DNA of 64,000 bases from Kineococcus mangrovi (lineage in GTDB: Bacteria; Actinomycetota; Actinomycetes; Actinomycetales; Kineococcaceae): assembly GCF_041320705.1 (NCBI RefSeq), contig NZ_JBGGTQ010000002.1, forward strand, positions 434,001 to 498,000, in the 5' to 3' direction. Positions 17,817-25,474 of the stretch are shown one piece after another (position 1 is the first letter of the stretch; each line of letters opens with the position of its first letter). The notes below the pieces were generated by a model. That model saw only the letters and a program-made list of their open reading frames with translations. It was not told where the DNA came from and searched no databases. The position numbers and the translations under genes were made by a program.

Positions 17817-18326
17817 GTGGAAGATCCTTCGCCGGAGACCTCGGGTGGTCCGGTCCAGCCGAAGAAGCTGCGCCGGGTCGTGGACCCCGTCGACCGGGAG
17901 ATCCTGCACGTCCTGGCCGAGGACGCCCGCACCACCAACGCCGCGCTCGCCCAGCGCGTCGGCATCGCGGCCTCGACGTGCCTGCTGCGGGTGCGCGCCC
18001 TGCGCGAGTCGGGGGTCATCCGGGGTTTCCACGCGGACGTGGACCCGGCCGCCCTCGGCCTGGACCTGCAGGCGATGATCGCCGTCAAGCTCGCGGGCCA
18101 CGCCCGCGGCAGCATGGGCCCGTTCGTGGCGCGGATGCGGCGGCAGCCGGAGGTGCTCGACGTGTACTTCGTCGCCGGTGCGGACGACTACCTGCTGCAC
18201 GTGGCCGTCGAGAGCACCGCGGCGCTGCGCGACTTCGTCGCCGAGCACCTGTCCCGCGACCCCGACGTCGGCCTCACCGAGACGAGCCTGATCTTCGAGC
18301 ACACCCGCGCCGCCGGCCGCTCCTGA
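17817..18326 (+). CDS. Lrp/AsnC family regulator, probable regulator of ald
   Basis: A 169-residue feast/famine regulator. Helix-turn-helix: DREILHVLAEDARTTNAALA then AASTCLLRVRALRESGVI; RAM ligand domain afterwards with GSMGPFVARMRRQPEVLDVY and the conserved GADDYLLHV. The GTG at 17817 gives an N-terminal extension of about 22 residues before the HTH, longer than E. coli Lrp. Being divergent from ald, it most likely binds the intergenic region and responds to alanine or another amino acid, as mycobacterial AldR does. Confidence 0.92.
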   Translation: MEDPSPETSGGPVQPKKLRRVVDPVDREILHVLAEDARTTNAALAQRVGIAASTCLLRVRALRESGVIRGFHADVDPAALGLDLQAMIAVKLAGHARGSMGPFVARMRRQPEVLDVYFVAGADDYLLHVAVESTAALRDFVAEHLSRDPDVGLTETSLIFEHTRAAGRS

Positions 18327-18350
18327 CGCCTCCGCCTCCGCGGCGTCCCG

Positions 18351-18998
18351 TCAGGGGGGGCTGACGACGCAGGACGTCGCGCCGGGGGGCGGCAGGGGGG
18401 CTCCCACGAGGGGGCCGGGCGCGCCCTCGGGCGGGCAGACGGCGTCGACGACGAGCAGGCCGTAGCGGCGCCAGGCCTCGGGCGACTCCTCCCGCGTCCG
18501 GTCGGCGATGGAGCCGATCATGGAGGTGACGGCCGGGACGTCGTCGCCGGTGAACCCTTCCCGCACGGCGTTCTCGGCCCGGGCGCGGTCGACGATGCCG
18601 TCGACGAGGTGCTGCAGGGTGGCGCGCAGGTCGGCGGTCTCGGTGGTGTGCGGGGCGGCGCGCAGGACGGCGCTCGACAGCGCGCGGTCGCTCGCCCGCA
18701 GCTCCATGGCCCCGAGCAGGTAGTCGCGCAGCGCGTCGCGGCCCGTGGGCCGGCGGCCGGCGGTCTCGGCGAGATCGACGAGGGCCTCGAACTTGTCGGC
18801 GAGCAGACCCGCGAGCAGCGCGTCCTTGTCGGGGAAGCGCCGGTAGACGGTGCCGACCCCCACCCCGGCGGCCTCGGCCACGTCGTGCAGCGTCACGTCG
18901 AGCCCGCGCTCGGCGAACAGGCGGCGGGCGGCGTCGACGACGAGGGCGCGGTTGCGGACGGCGTCGGCGCGCAACGGGCGGACGGCGGTCGTGCTCAC
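18351..18998 (-). CDS. TetR family repressor of the adjacent MFS exporter
   Basis: A 215-residue TetR repressor. HTH: NRALVVDAARRLFAERGLDV, DVAEAAGVGVGTVYRRFPDK. The C-terminal domain has the SbtR-type helical pattern seen in many actinobacterial efflux repressors. The GTG at 18996-18998 (VSTTAVRPLRAD) is preferred; an in-frame TTG at 19026-19028 would place the start inside the operator. It is divergent from the DHA2 exporter gene, and two matching operators occupy the space between. Confidence 0.92.
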   Translation of the reverse strand: MSTTAVRPLRADAVRNRALVVDAARRLFAERGLDVTLHDVAEAAGVGVGTVYRRFPDKDALLAGLLADKFEALVDLAETAGRRPTGRDALRDYLLGAMELRASDRALSSAVLRAAPHTTETADLRATLQHLVDGIVDRARAENAVREGFTGDDVPAVTSMIGSIADRTREESPEAWRRYGLLVVDAVCPPEGAPGPLVGAPLPPPGATSCVVSPP

Positions 18999-19026
18999 GA
19001 CGTCCAGGGTACGCCGGACCGGGAAC

Positions 19027-19049
19027 AAGTGGACGCACGGTGTCCGTTT
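19027..19049. promoter_or_regulatory. TetR operator copy 1
   Basis: AAGTGGACGCACGGTGTCCGTTT-type site (positions given; core GGACgcacggtGTCC at 19031-19045). It matches the second site at 19066-19088 at 20 of 23 positions. Both are inverted repeats, as expected for a TetR dimer. Confidence 0.75.
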
Positions 19050-19065
19050 GTGTGTACGCTACTGG

Positions 19066-19088
19066 AAGTGGACGCACCGCGTCCGCTT
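19066..19088. promoter_or_regulatory. TetR operator copy 2
   Basis: Second copy, core GGACGC-acc-GCGTCC at 19070-19084, a perfect 6-bp inverted repeat. Centres of the two copies are 39 bp apart. It lies 47 bp before the exporter start codon, so binding would block its transcription; copy 1 overlaps the 5' side of the repressor gene. Confidence 0.75.
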
Positions 19089-19134
19089 CGGTCGGCTCGA
19101 TCCACCCGCCGGCACCTCGACCCCTGGAGGACCC

Positions 19135-20658
19135 GTGAGCTCCGCCCCCTCCGCCCGGCCCGCCCCGGCCGCCGCAGCACCGGCACCTCCCGCAGCGACC
19201 CGCCACCCCCAGCACCGCGCCGCGCGCGAGCACCGCTGGCTGGTGCTGGCGGTCATCGGCATCGCCCAGCTCGCCGTCGTGCTCGACGCGACGATCGTCA
19301 ACATCGCCCTCCCCTCGGCGCAGCAGCAGCTGGGTTTCGCCGACGACCAGCGGCAGTGGATCGTCACCGCCTACTCCCTCGCGTTCGGGTCCCTGCTGCT
19401 GCTCGGCGGCCGCCTCGGCGACCTGTTCGGGCGCAAGAACCTGTTCGTCGTCGGGCTCGTCGGGTTCGCGGCGGCCTCCGTCGTCGGCGGGCTGGCCCAG
19501 GACTTCTCCCAGCTCGTCGCGGCCCGGGCCCTGCAGGGCGTCTTCGGCGCGCTCCTGGCCCCCTCCGCCCTCGCGCTGCTCACCACGACGTTCACCGAAC
19601 CGGCCGAACGCGCCCGCGCCTTCGGGGTGTTCGGCGCCATCGCGGGGTCCGGCGCGGCGACGGGCGTGCTGCTCGGGGGCGTGCTGACGGAGTACACCTC
19701 GTGGCGCTGGTGCCTGTACGTGAACGTCGTGTTCGCCGTCCTCGGCGTCGCCGGGGCTGCGCTGTTCATGCCGAACCCGGCCCGCGGCCCCCGTCCGCGC
19801 CTGGACCTCGTCGGGACCGCCACCATCACGCTGGGCCTCGTCGGCATCGTCTACGGGTTCTCCTCCGCCGAGACCGACGGCTGGTCGGACCCCGTGACCA
19901 TCGCCTCGCTGGCGGCCGGTGCCGTGCTCGTCGCCCTGTTCGTCCTCGTCGAGTCGCGGGTGTCGCACCCGCTGCTGCCCCTGCGGGTCGTCCGCGACCG
20001 CGACCGCGGCGGCGCCCTCACCGCGATCGGCCTCGTCGGCGTCGCGATGTTCGGGATCTTCCTGTTCCTGACCTACTACCTCACCCAGACCCTGGGTTTC
20101 TCCTCCCTCGAGACCGGGTTGTCGTTCCTGCCCATGCCGCTGTCGATCATGGCCGCGGCCACGCAGATCACCCCGCGCCTGCTGCCGCGGGTGGGGCCGA
20201 AGGTGCTGCTGCGCAGCGGGGGTCTGGTGGCCGCGACCGGGATCCTGCTGTTCCTGCGCACCGACGTCGACAGCACCTGGGCCGGCACCGTCCTGCCCGC
20301 TCTCGTCGTGACCGGCCTGGGCATGGGACTGACGATCTCCTCGGCCATGAACACCGCCACGAGCGGGGTGGCGCGCGAGGACGCCGGCGCGGCGAGCGCG
20401 AGCGTCAACACGTTCCAGCAGATCGGCGGCTCGATCGGCACCGCGCTGCTGTCCACGGTGTTCGCGAGTTCCATGCGCAACGCCGGGGGGACCCCCGCCG
20501 ACGCCGTGCTGCACGGGTACCACGTCGCGTTCGCCGGTGGCGCCCTCGCGGTGCTGCTCGTCGCCGTGGTCTCGGCGACCCTCGTCAACCGGCACTCCGT
20601 GCGGCAGGCGCGCCTGGCCGGGTTCGCCGCGGTCCCCGCGCCCGGCACCGCGCACTGA
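19135..20658 (+). CDS. MFS transporter, DHA2 (EmrB/QacA) family
   Basis: A 507-residue 14-helix drug exporter. The first helix has the DHA2 hallmark LAVVLDATIVNIALPSAQ, motif A reads GGRLGDLFGRKNLFVVGL, and motif C lies in FGAIAGSGAATGVLLGGVL. GTG at 19135 is preceded by GGAGG at 19126-19130. A 45-residue Ala/Pro-rich cytoplasmic leader precedes helix 1. Transcription should be controlled by the divergent TetR through two operators. Substrate unknown. Confidence 0.94.
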   Translation: MSSAPSARPAPAAAAPAPPAATRHPQHRAAREHRWLVLAVIGIAQLAVVLDATIVNIALPSAQQQLGFADDQRQWIVTAYSLAFGSLLLLGGRLGDLFGRKNLFVVGLVGFAAASVVGGLAQDFSQLVAARALQGVFGALLAPSALALLTTTFTEPAERARAFGVFGAIAGSGAATGVLLGGVLTEYTSWRWCLYVNVVFAVLGVAGAALFMPNPARGPRPRLDLVGTATITLGLVGIVYGFSSAETDGWSDPVTIASLAAGAVLVALFVLVESRVSHPLLPLRVVRDRDRGGALTAIGLVGVAMFGIFLFLTYYLTQTLGFSSLETGLSFLPMPLSIMAAATQITPRLLPRVGPKVLLRSGGLVAATGILLFLRTDVDSTWAGTVLPALVVTGLGMGLTISSAMNTATSGVAREDAGAASASVNTFQQIGGSIGTALLSTVFASSMRNAGGTPADAVLHGYHVAFAGGALAVLLVAVVSATLVNRHSVRQARLAGFAAVPAPGTAH

Positions 20659-20692
20659 CACCTGCGCCGAGGTGCCCCGGCCGGAGAACTCC

Positions 20693-21634
20693 TCAGGACC
20701 CCGCGGCGAGGATCCGGTCGACGTCGTCGAGGACACGGCGCCCGCCGAGCGGCCCGACCCCGGAGACCCAGTACGAGGTGTCGACGACGTGCACCGCGCC
20801 GAACGCGGCCGGGTTCCCCGCGACGAGGGCCGGCACGGCGGCGGGGTCGTCCAGGGACCCCGGGTCGGCCGGGACGAACAGGTGGTCGGCCGCGGCGTCG
20901 GGAACGCGCTCGGCGGACAGGTCCACCTGGATCCCGCCGTCCCAGTCGCGTTCGGGCAGGCGCAGCCCGGCGCACTCCAGCGCGCTGCCGGCGAACGAGG
21001 TCGGGCCGTAGAGGCTGAACGTGCCGCCGTCCCGGGGGCGCAGCAGGTTCGCCGTCACCGTCCCGTCGAGGTCGTGCTCCCGCGCCACCTCGGCGCAGCG
21101 GTCCTGGAAGCCGTCGAGCAGTTCCGCGGCGCGGTCGGCCTGCCCGAGGGCCTGCCCCACGAGGCGGACGTTGTCCTGCCAGGGGTCGGACTGCGAGGCC
21201 ATGAACACGGTGGGGGCGATGCGGCTCAGCGCGTCGTAGAGCCGGCCGTGCCGGGTCTCGGTGCCCAGCACGAGGTCCGGGCGCAGCGCCGCGATGGCTT
21301 CCAGGTCCGGTTCCGGGACGGTGCCGACGGACCGCACCGCGTCGCCGACGCCCAGGTAGGCGGGCACCCCCGTGACGTTGCTCGCCACGGCCGCCCCCAC
21401 GGGTGTCGTCCCCAGCGCGACGGCGGTGTCGAGCTGGACGGGTTCGAGGACCACGACGCGCTGCGGCGCGGCCGGGACGCGCGTCTGCCCGCGCGCGTGC
21501 TCGACGACCCGTTCTGCGGCCGCCGTGCCGGTGCCGGGAGCGGGGGCGGTCGTCGACGCCGAGCACCCCGCGAGGAGCAGGGCGGCGGACAGCGCGAGGG
21601 CGGACAGGGCGGGGGAAGGACCAGATCGACGCAC
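20693..21634 (-). CDS. Iron-siderophore ABC transporter substrate-binding lipoprotein
   Basis: A 313-residue class III periplasmic-binding lipoprotein (FepB/FhuD/FecB type). Signal peptide with lipobox LLAGCS, Cys at about residue 24. The mature domain has the family pattern: RVVVLEPVQLDTAVALGTTPVG, LEAIAALRPDLVLGTE, and the connecting long helix. GTG start at 21632-21634. A DtxR/IdeR-like box sits 7 bp upstream, so iron repression is expected. No permease or ATPase gene is adjacent; the protein must share components encoded elsewhere. Confidence 0.92.
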   Translation of the reverse strand: MRRSGPSPALSALALSAALLLAGCSASTTAPAPGTGTAAAERVVEHARGQTRVPAAPQRVVVLEPVQLDTAVALGTTPVGAAVASNVTGVPAYLGVGDAVRSVGTVPEPDLEAIAALRPDLVLGTETRHGRLYDALSRIAPTVFMASQSDPWQDNVRLVGQALGQADRAAELLDGFQDRCAEVAREHDLDGTVTANLLRPRDGGTFSLYGPTSFAGSALECAGLRLPERDWDGGIQVDLSAERVPDAAADHLFVPADPGSLDDPAAVPALVAGNPAAFGAVHVVDTSYWVSGVGPLGGRRVLDDVDRILAAGS

Positions 21635-21640
21635 GGCCGG

Positions 21641-21659
21641 TGAGCCTAGCCTGACCTAA
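21641..21659 (-). promoter_or_regulatory. Iron box (DtxR/IdeR-type operator)
   Basis: Read on the minus strand the 19-mer is TTAGGTCAGGCTAGGCTCA; it matches the consensus TTAGGTTAGGCTAACCTAA at 15 of 19 positions. It ends 7 bp before the binding-protein GTG. The box therefore overlaps the promoter of a very short-leader or leaderless transcript. Confidence 0.8.
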
Positions 21660-21662
21660 CCA

Positions 21663-22358
21663 TCAGGAGAACGCGCGGGCCACCACCGGCAGGACGGCGG
21701 TCATCGCGAGGGCGTTGAGGACCATCGCCGCGCTGGACCAGCCCCCCGCCGCGTCGGACTCGGCCAGCGCCCGCGACGTCCCGATCCCGTGCGAGACCAC
21801 GCCGATCGCGAACCCCCGGGCCCGGGGGTCGCGGACCCGCACCCGGTCCAGCAGCCACGGTCCGACCGTCGCGCCGAGCACCCCCGAGACGAGGGTGAGC
21901 ACGACGGCCAGGGTGGTGTTCGCCCCGATCGTCACCCCCAGGGTCAGCGCCACCGGGGTCGTCACCGACCGCGGCAGCGTCGTCAGGACGAGGTCGTCCG
22001 GCGCCCCGCACAGCTCCAGGGCGGCCACCGTGACGGCCACGCTGACCGCCCCGGTCGTGCAGAGGGTGAGGAGCACGGCGCCGCGGTCGGCGAGCAGCGC
22101 CCGCCCCGAGCGCAGCAGCGGCAGGGCGAGGGCCACCGTGGCGGGCCCGAGCAGGAGGGTGAGCACCGAGACCGACGCCAGGTACTCCTCGTAGCCGATC
22201 CCCAGGACCTCCAGCGCGACCGCCACCAGCACCATCGCCACCAGCACCGGCGCGAGCAGCGCGGGCCGCCCCAGCCGCCGGTGCAGCTCCCCCGCCCCGA
22301 GGTAGGCGACGAGGGTGAGGAACAGGCCGAAACCGGGGGCGTGCACGACCGCGCTCAC
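21663..22358 (-). CDS. LrgB/CidB family membrane protein
   Basis: A 231-residue integral membrane protein with about 7 helices. The family core is clear: LGPATVALALPLL, SVTTPVALTLG, and the C-terminal SHGIGTSRALAES. LrgB/CidB partners act with LrgA/CidA; in Bacillus and Staphylococcus they affect murein hydrolase export and pyruvate transport. The GTG at 22356-22358 overlaps the lrgA stop (GTGA), so translation is coupled. Confidence 0.92.
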   Translation of the reverse strand: MSAVVHAPGFGLFLTLVAYLGAGELHRRLGRPALLAPVLVAMVLVAVALEVLGIGYEEYLASVSVLTLLLGPATVALALPLLRSGRALLADRGAVLLTLCTTGAVSVAVTVAALELCGAPDDLVLTTLPRSVTTPVALTLGVTIGANTTLAVVLTLVSGVLGATVGPWLLDRVRVRDPRARGFAIGVVSHGIGTSRALAESDAAGGWSSAAMVLNALAMTAVLPVVARAFS

Positions 22359-22765
22359 GCCGACGCCCTGCGGCGCAGCAACGCCTGCAGGACGGTCCCC
22401 GCGACGACGAGCCCCGCCGCGAAGGACCCGACGACGGCCAGCAGCAGCGGCCCGGCGTTCTGCACGAGGGTGGACAGCTGCGTCAACGCGCCCACCCCGG
22501 GCGGCACGAAGAGCAGTTGCAGGTGCTTCAGCAGCGGCGCCCCCGCGGGTTCGGCGCGCACCGCGACCCCGCGCCACCGCGCCCCGAGCACCAGGAGGGC
22601 CGCGAGGCCGACGACGGCACCCGGGACGGGCAGGCCGGTGAGGTCGACGAGCAGGGTGCCGGCCAGTTGCAGGCCCAGGAGGAGGGCCAGACCGGCCAGG
22701 ACGGCCGGGACGTGACCGGCCCAGCCGTGGACCGGCGCCGGCTGCGGTGTCGAGTTCCCGGGCAC
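22355..22765 (-). CDS. LrgA/CidA family membrane protein
   Basis: A 136-residue protein with four hydrophobic segments: the family pattern LLGLQLAGTLLVDLTGLPVPG, GAVVGLAALLVL, and LLFVPPGVGALTQ is present. It is the holin-like partner of LrgB and immediately precedes it with a 4-bp overlap. GTG at 22763-22765. An N-terminal cytoplasmic leader of about 18 residues is slightly longer than in Firmicutes. Confidence 0.92.
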   Translation of the reverse strand: MPGNSTPQPAPVHGWAGHVPAVLAGLALLLGLQLAGTLLVDLTGLPVPGAVVGLAALLVLGARWRGVAVRAEPAGAPLLKHLQLLFVPPGVGALTQLSTLVQNAGPLLLAVVGSFAAGLVVAGTVLQALLRRRASA

Positions 22766-22805
22766 CGGCCCAGGGTGCCAGCCGCCGCCGCGGCCGGCGC
22801 ACGGC

Positions 22806-23105
22806 TCAGCGCGCGCGCTCCCGCTCGAGCAGGTCCAGCAGCGCCGGCGGGACGAGCGCCCGCCGCACCTGCCGGCCGCCCTCGGCGACGAGGGTCAGCG
22901 GGCAGTCGACGCCGAGGCGCTGCACCTCGGCCGCGACCGAGCGCGGGAGGACCTCCCCCGGCGTCAGCGCGAACAGCTGGTCGCGGCGCCCGCGCGGCAA
23001 CCGGTCCCACCACGTGAGCAGGGTCGCGGCGACCGTGTCGAGCTCGCCGAACCCGGCCCCGGGTGCGGGGGCGGGGGACCAGGGTTCGGGGGCCGGCAGC
23101 GACAT
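22806..23105 (-). CDS. Conserved hypothetical protein, 99 residues
   Basis: Small soluble protein, not recognised. Residues 20-99 look like a compact helical domain: LDTVAATLLTWWDRLPRGRR, LFALTPGEVLPRSVAAEV, then QRLGVDC and RRALVPPALLDLLERERAR. There is no signal peptide or membrane segment. ATG at 23103-23105 with a GGAGGAC-like region upstream is weak; an earlier in-frame start adds only low-complexity Arg/Pro sequence. It is 40 bp upstream of lrgA, same strand, so could be co-transcribed with lrgAB. Confidence 0.6.
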   Translation of the reverse strand: MSLPAPEPWSPAPAPGAGFGELDTVAATLLTWWDRLPRGRRDQLFALTPGEVLPRSVAAEVQRLGVDCPLTLVAEGGRQVRRALVPPALLDLLERERAR

Positions 23106-23201
23106 GCGCGGAAGTGTCCTCCCCCGCAGCGCCGACCGCCTCCCGGCCCTCGGCCGTCCGGGTGGTGGCTCCCGGGGGACGGCGGCGCAGCACCCCCTGA
23201 C

Positions 23202-23236
23202 CCGCACGGCGGCGTGCGGACCCCGCCGGCGGGGTC
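23202..23236. terminator. Double hairpin terminator after purC
   Basis: Two hairpins lie back to back: CCGCACG-gcgg-CGTGCGG (23202-23219) and GACCCCG-ccgg-CGGGGTC (23219-23236), the latter reaching into the purC stop codon on the minus strand. Both stems are perfect 7-mers. They should end the purDC transcript. Confidence 0.65.
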
Positions 23237-24125
23237 AGCCGGTGAACGAGCGCCCGGTGAGGCGTTCGTACGCCTCCACGTAGCGCGACCGCGTCCTCTC
23301 GACGACGTCGGCGGGCAGTTCCGGCGGCACCTCGGCCCCGGCGCGGTCCCACCCCGACGCCGGTGACGTCAGCCAGTCGCGCACGAACTGCTTGTCGAAG
23401 CTGGGCTGGGCACGGCCCGGTTCCCACGTCTCGGCGGGCCAGAACCGCGAGGAGTCCGGCGTCAGGACCTCGTCGCCGAGCACCGTCACCCCGTCGGCGC
23501 GACCGAACTCCAGCTTGGTGTCGGCCAGGACGATCCCGCGGTCGCGGGCGATCGACTCGGCCCGCCGGTACACCGCGAGGGTGAGCTCGCGCAGCCCGGC
23601 CGCGGCGTCGGCGCCGACGGTCGCCGCGACCTGCTCGAACGTGACGTTCTCGTCGTGCTCGCCCAGCTCGGCCTTCGTGGCCGGGGTGAACACCGGCTCG
23701 TCCAGCCGCGAACCGTCGACGAGGCCGGGGGGCAGCGGCACCCCGCACACCGAGGAGCTGCGGCGGTACTCCACGAGGCCGGACCCCGTCAGGTACCCCC
23801 GGGCGACGCACTCGACGGGGAACATCTCCAGCCGCCGGCAGACCATCGCCCGGCCCGCCACGGCGGCCGGGACGTCGGTGGAGACGACGTGGTGCGGCAC
23901 GAGGTCGGTCAGCTGCTCGAACCACCACAGCGACAGGGCGGTCAGCACCTTGCCCTTGTCGGGGATCGGGGTGGGCAGGACGTGGTCGTAGGCGGAGATC
24001 CGGTCGCTGGCGACGACGAGGACCGTCCCGTCCCCGGCCCGGTCCGAACCCTCCGCCGGTTCGTACAGGTCGCGGACCTTCCCGGAGTAGCGGTGGGTCC
24101 AGCCCGCCAGCTCCACGGCGTTCAC
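23235..24125 (-). CDS. purC: Phosphoribosylaminoimidazole-succinocarboxamide synthase
   Basis: Purine biosynthesis enzyme that condenses CAIR with aspartate using ATP to give SAICAR. 296 residues, normal for the longer actinobacterial/fungal form. Signatures: HRYSGKVRDLYE at the N-terminus, DRISAYDHVLPTPIPDKGKVL, MFPVECVARGYLTGSG, LADTKLEFG, and DKQFVRDWL. The GTG at 24123-24125 overlaps the purD stop (GTGA), so purD and purC are translationally coupled. Confidence 0.97.
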   Translation of the reverse strand: MNAVELAGWTHRYSGKVRDLYEPAEGSDRAGDGTVLVVASDRISAYDHVLPTPIPDKGKVLTALSLWWFEQLTDLVPHHVVSTDVPAAVAGRAMVCRRLEMFPVECVARGYLTGSGLVEYRRSSSVCGVPLPPGLVDGSRLDEPVFTPATKAELGEHDENVTFEQVAATVGADAAAGLRELTLAVYRRAESIARDRGIVLADTKLEFGRADGVTVLGDEVLTPDSSRFWPAETWEPGRAQPSFDKQFVRDWLTSPASGWDRAGAEVPPELPADVVERTRSRYVEAYERLTGRSFTG

Positions 24126-25402
24126 GCCCCCACCCCCGGCACGGTCCCGTTCGCCGCGGCCAGGGCGATGTCGCGGCGGAACCGGCCGCCGTCGAGGTCG
24201 AGCAGCTCGACGGCCTCGTAGGCGCTGGCGCGGGCGGCGTGCAGGTCGGCGCCGGTCCCCACGACCGACAGCACCCGGCCACCGGAACTCACGACGCCCG
24301 TCCCGTCGGCGGCGGGGGAGGTCCCGGCGTGCAGGACGGCGGCCCCGCCGACGGCCTCGGCGGCGTCCAGGCCGCGCACCGTGCCGCCGGTGACGGGCGC
24401 CTCGGGGTAGCCGGGGGCGGCGAGGACGACGGTGACGGCCGACTCCTCGCGCCAGCGCAGGTCGGGCTGGGTGTCGAGGGTGCCGGTGGCGCAGGCGTGC
24501 AGGACGGTGCCCAGCGGCGTGGCCAGCCGGGCCAGGACGACCTGCGTCTCGGGGTCGCCGAAACGGGCGTTGAACTCGATGACGCGGGTGCCGCGCGAGG
24601 TCAGCGCGAGCCCGCAGTACAGGACGCCGGAGAACGGGGTGCCGCGGCGGGCCATCTCCACGACGACGGGCCGGGCGATGCGCTCGACGACCTCCTCGGC
24701 CAGACCGGCGGGCGCCCACGGCAGCGGGCAGTAGGCCCCCATGCCGCCGGTGTTCGGGCCCCGGTCCCCGTCGAGGGCGCGCTTGAAGTCCTGCGCCGGG
24801 GCCAGCGCGACCACCGAGGTGCCGTCGGTGAGGCAGAAGACGCTGACCTCCGGGCCGTCGAGGAACTCCTCCACGACGACGGGCCCGTGCGCCAGGCACG
24901 CCCGGGCGTGCTCGAGCGCGGCCTCGCGGTCGGAGGTGACGACGACGCCCTTGCCCGCGGCCAGGCCGTCGTCCTTGACGACGTGCGGGGCGCCGAACGC
25001 GTCGAGGGCGGCGGCGACCTCCTCCAGCGTCGTGCACAGGTGCGCCATCGCCGTCGGCACCCCGGCCGCGGCCATCACCTCCTTGGCGAAGGCCTTGGAG
25101 CCCTCCAGCCGGGCCGCCTGCGCCGACGGCCCGAAGACCGGGACCCCGGCGGCGCGGACCGCGTCGGCGACCCCGGCCACCAGCGGGGCCTCCGGCCCCA
25201 CGACGACGAGGTCGGCCCCGAGCCGGAGCGCGAGCGCCGCGACGGCGTCGGGGTCGGTCGCGTCGAGGGGTTCGACGGGGGCGACGAGCGCGGTGCCGGC
25301 GTTGCCCGGCGCCGCGACGACGCGGTCGACCCCCGGGTCGTCGAGCAGGGCGCGGACGAGGGCGTGCTCACGGGCACCGGAGCCGATGACGAGGACCTCC
25401 AC
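24122..25402 (-). CDS. purD: Phosphoribosylamine-glycine ligase
   Basis: GAR synthetase, step two of purine synthesis (phosphoribosylamine + glycine + ATP). 426 residues with an ATP-grasp fold: VLVIGSGAREHALVRAL, APGNAGTA, VVGPEAPLVAGVAD, VVKDDGLAAGKGV, the GPNTGGMGAY motif and IEFNARFGDPETQVVL. A GTG at 25402 directly precedes the conserved EVLVIGSG; another in-frame GTG at 25408 is equally close. It is first in the purDC operon and divergent from the FUSC gene. Confidence 0.97.
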   Translation of the reverse strand: MEVLVIGSGAREHALVRALLDDPGVDRVVAAPGNAGTALVAPVEPLDATDPDAVAALALRLGADLVVVGPEAPLVAGVADAVRAAGVPVFGPSAQAARLEGSKAFAKEVMAAAGVPTAMAHLCTTLEEVAAALDAFGAPHVVKDDGLAAGKGVVVTSDREAALEHARACLAHGPVVVEEFLDGPEVSVFCLTDGTSVVALAPAQDFKRALDGDRGPNTGGMGAYCPLPWAPAGLAEEVVERIARPVVVEMARRGTPFSGVLYCGLALTSRGTRVIEFNARFGDPETQVVLARLATPLGTVLHACATGTLDTQPDLRWREESAVTVVLAAPGYPEAPVTGGTVRGLDAAEAVGGAAVLHAGTSPAADGTGVVSSGGRVLSVVGTGADLHAARASAYEAVELLDLDGGRFRRDIALAAANGTVPGVGA

Positions 25403-25474
25403 GGGCACCGAGGGTAGAGGCTGCGCGTGGTGCTCCCCGCCGCACGGGCGTGGCGGGTGCGGCAGGATCGGGCC

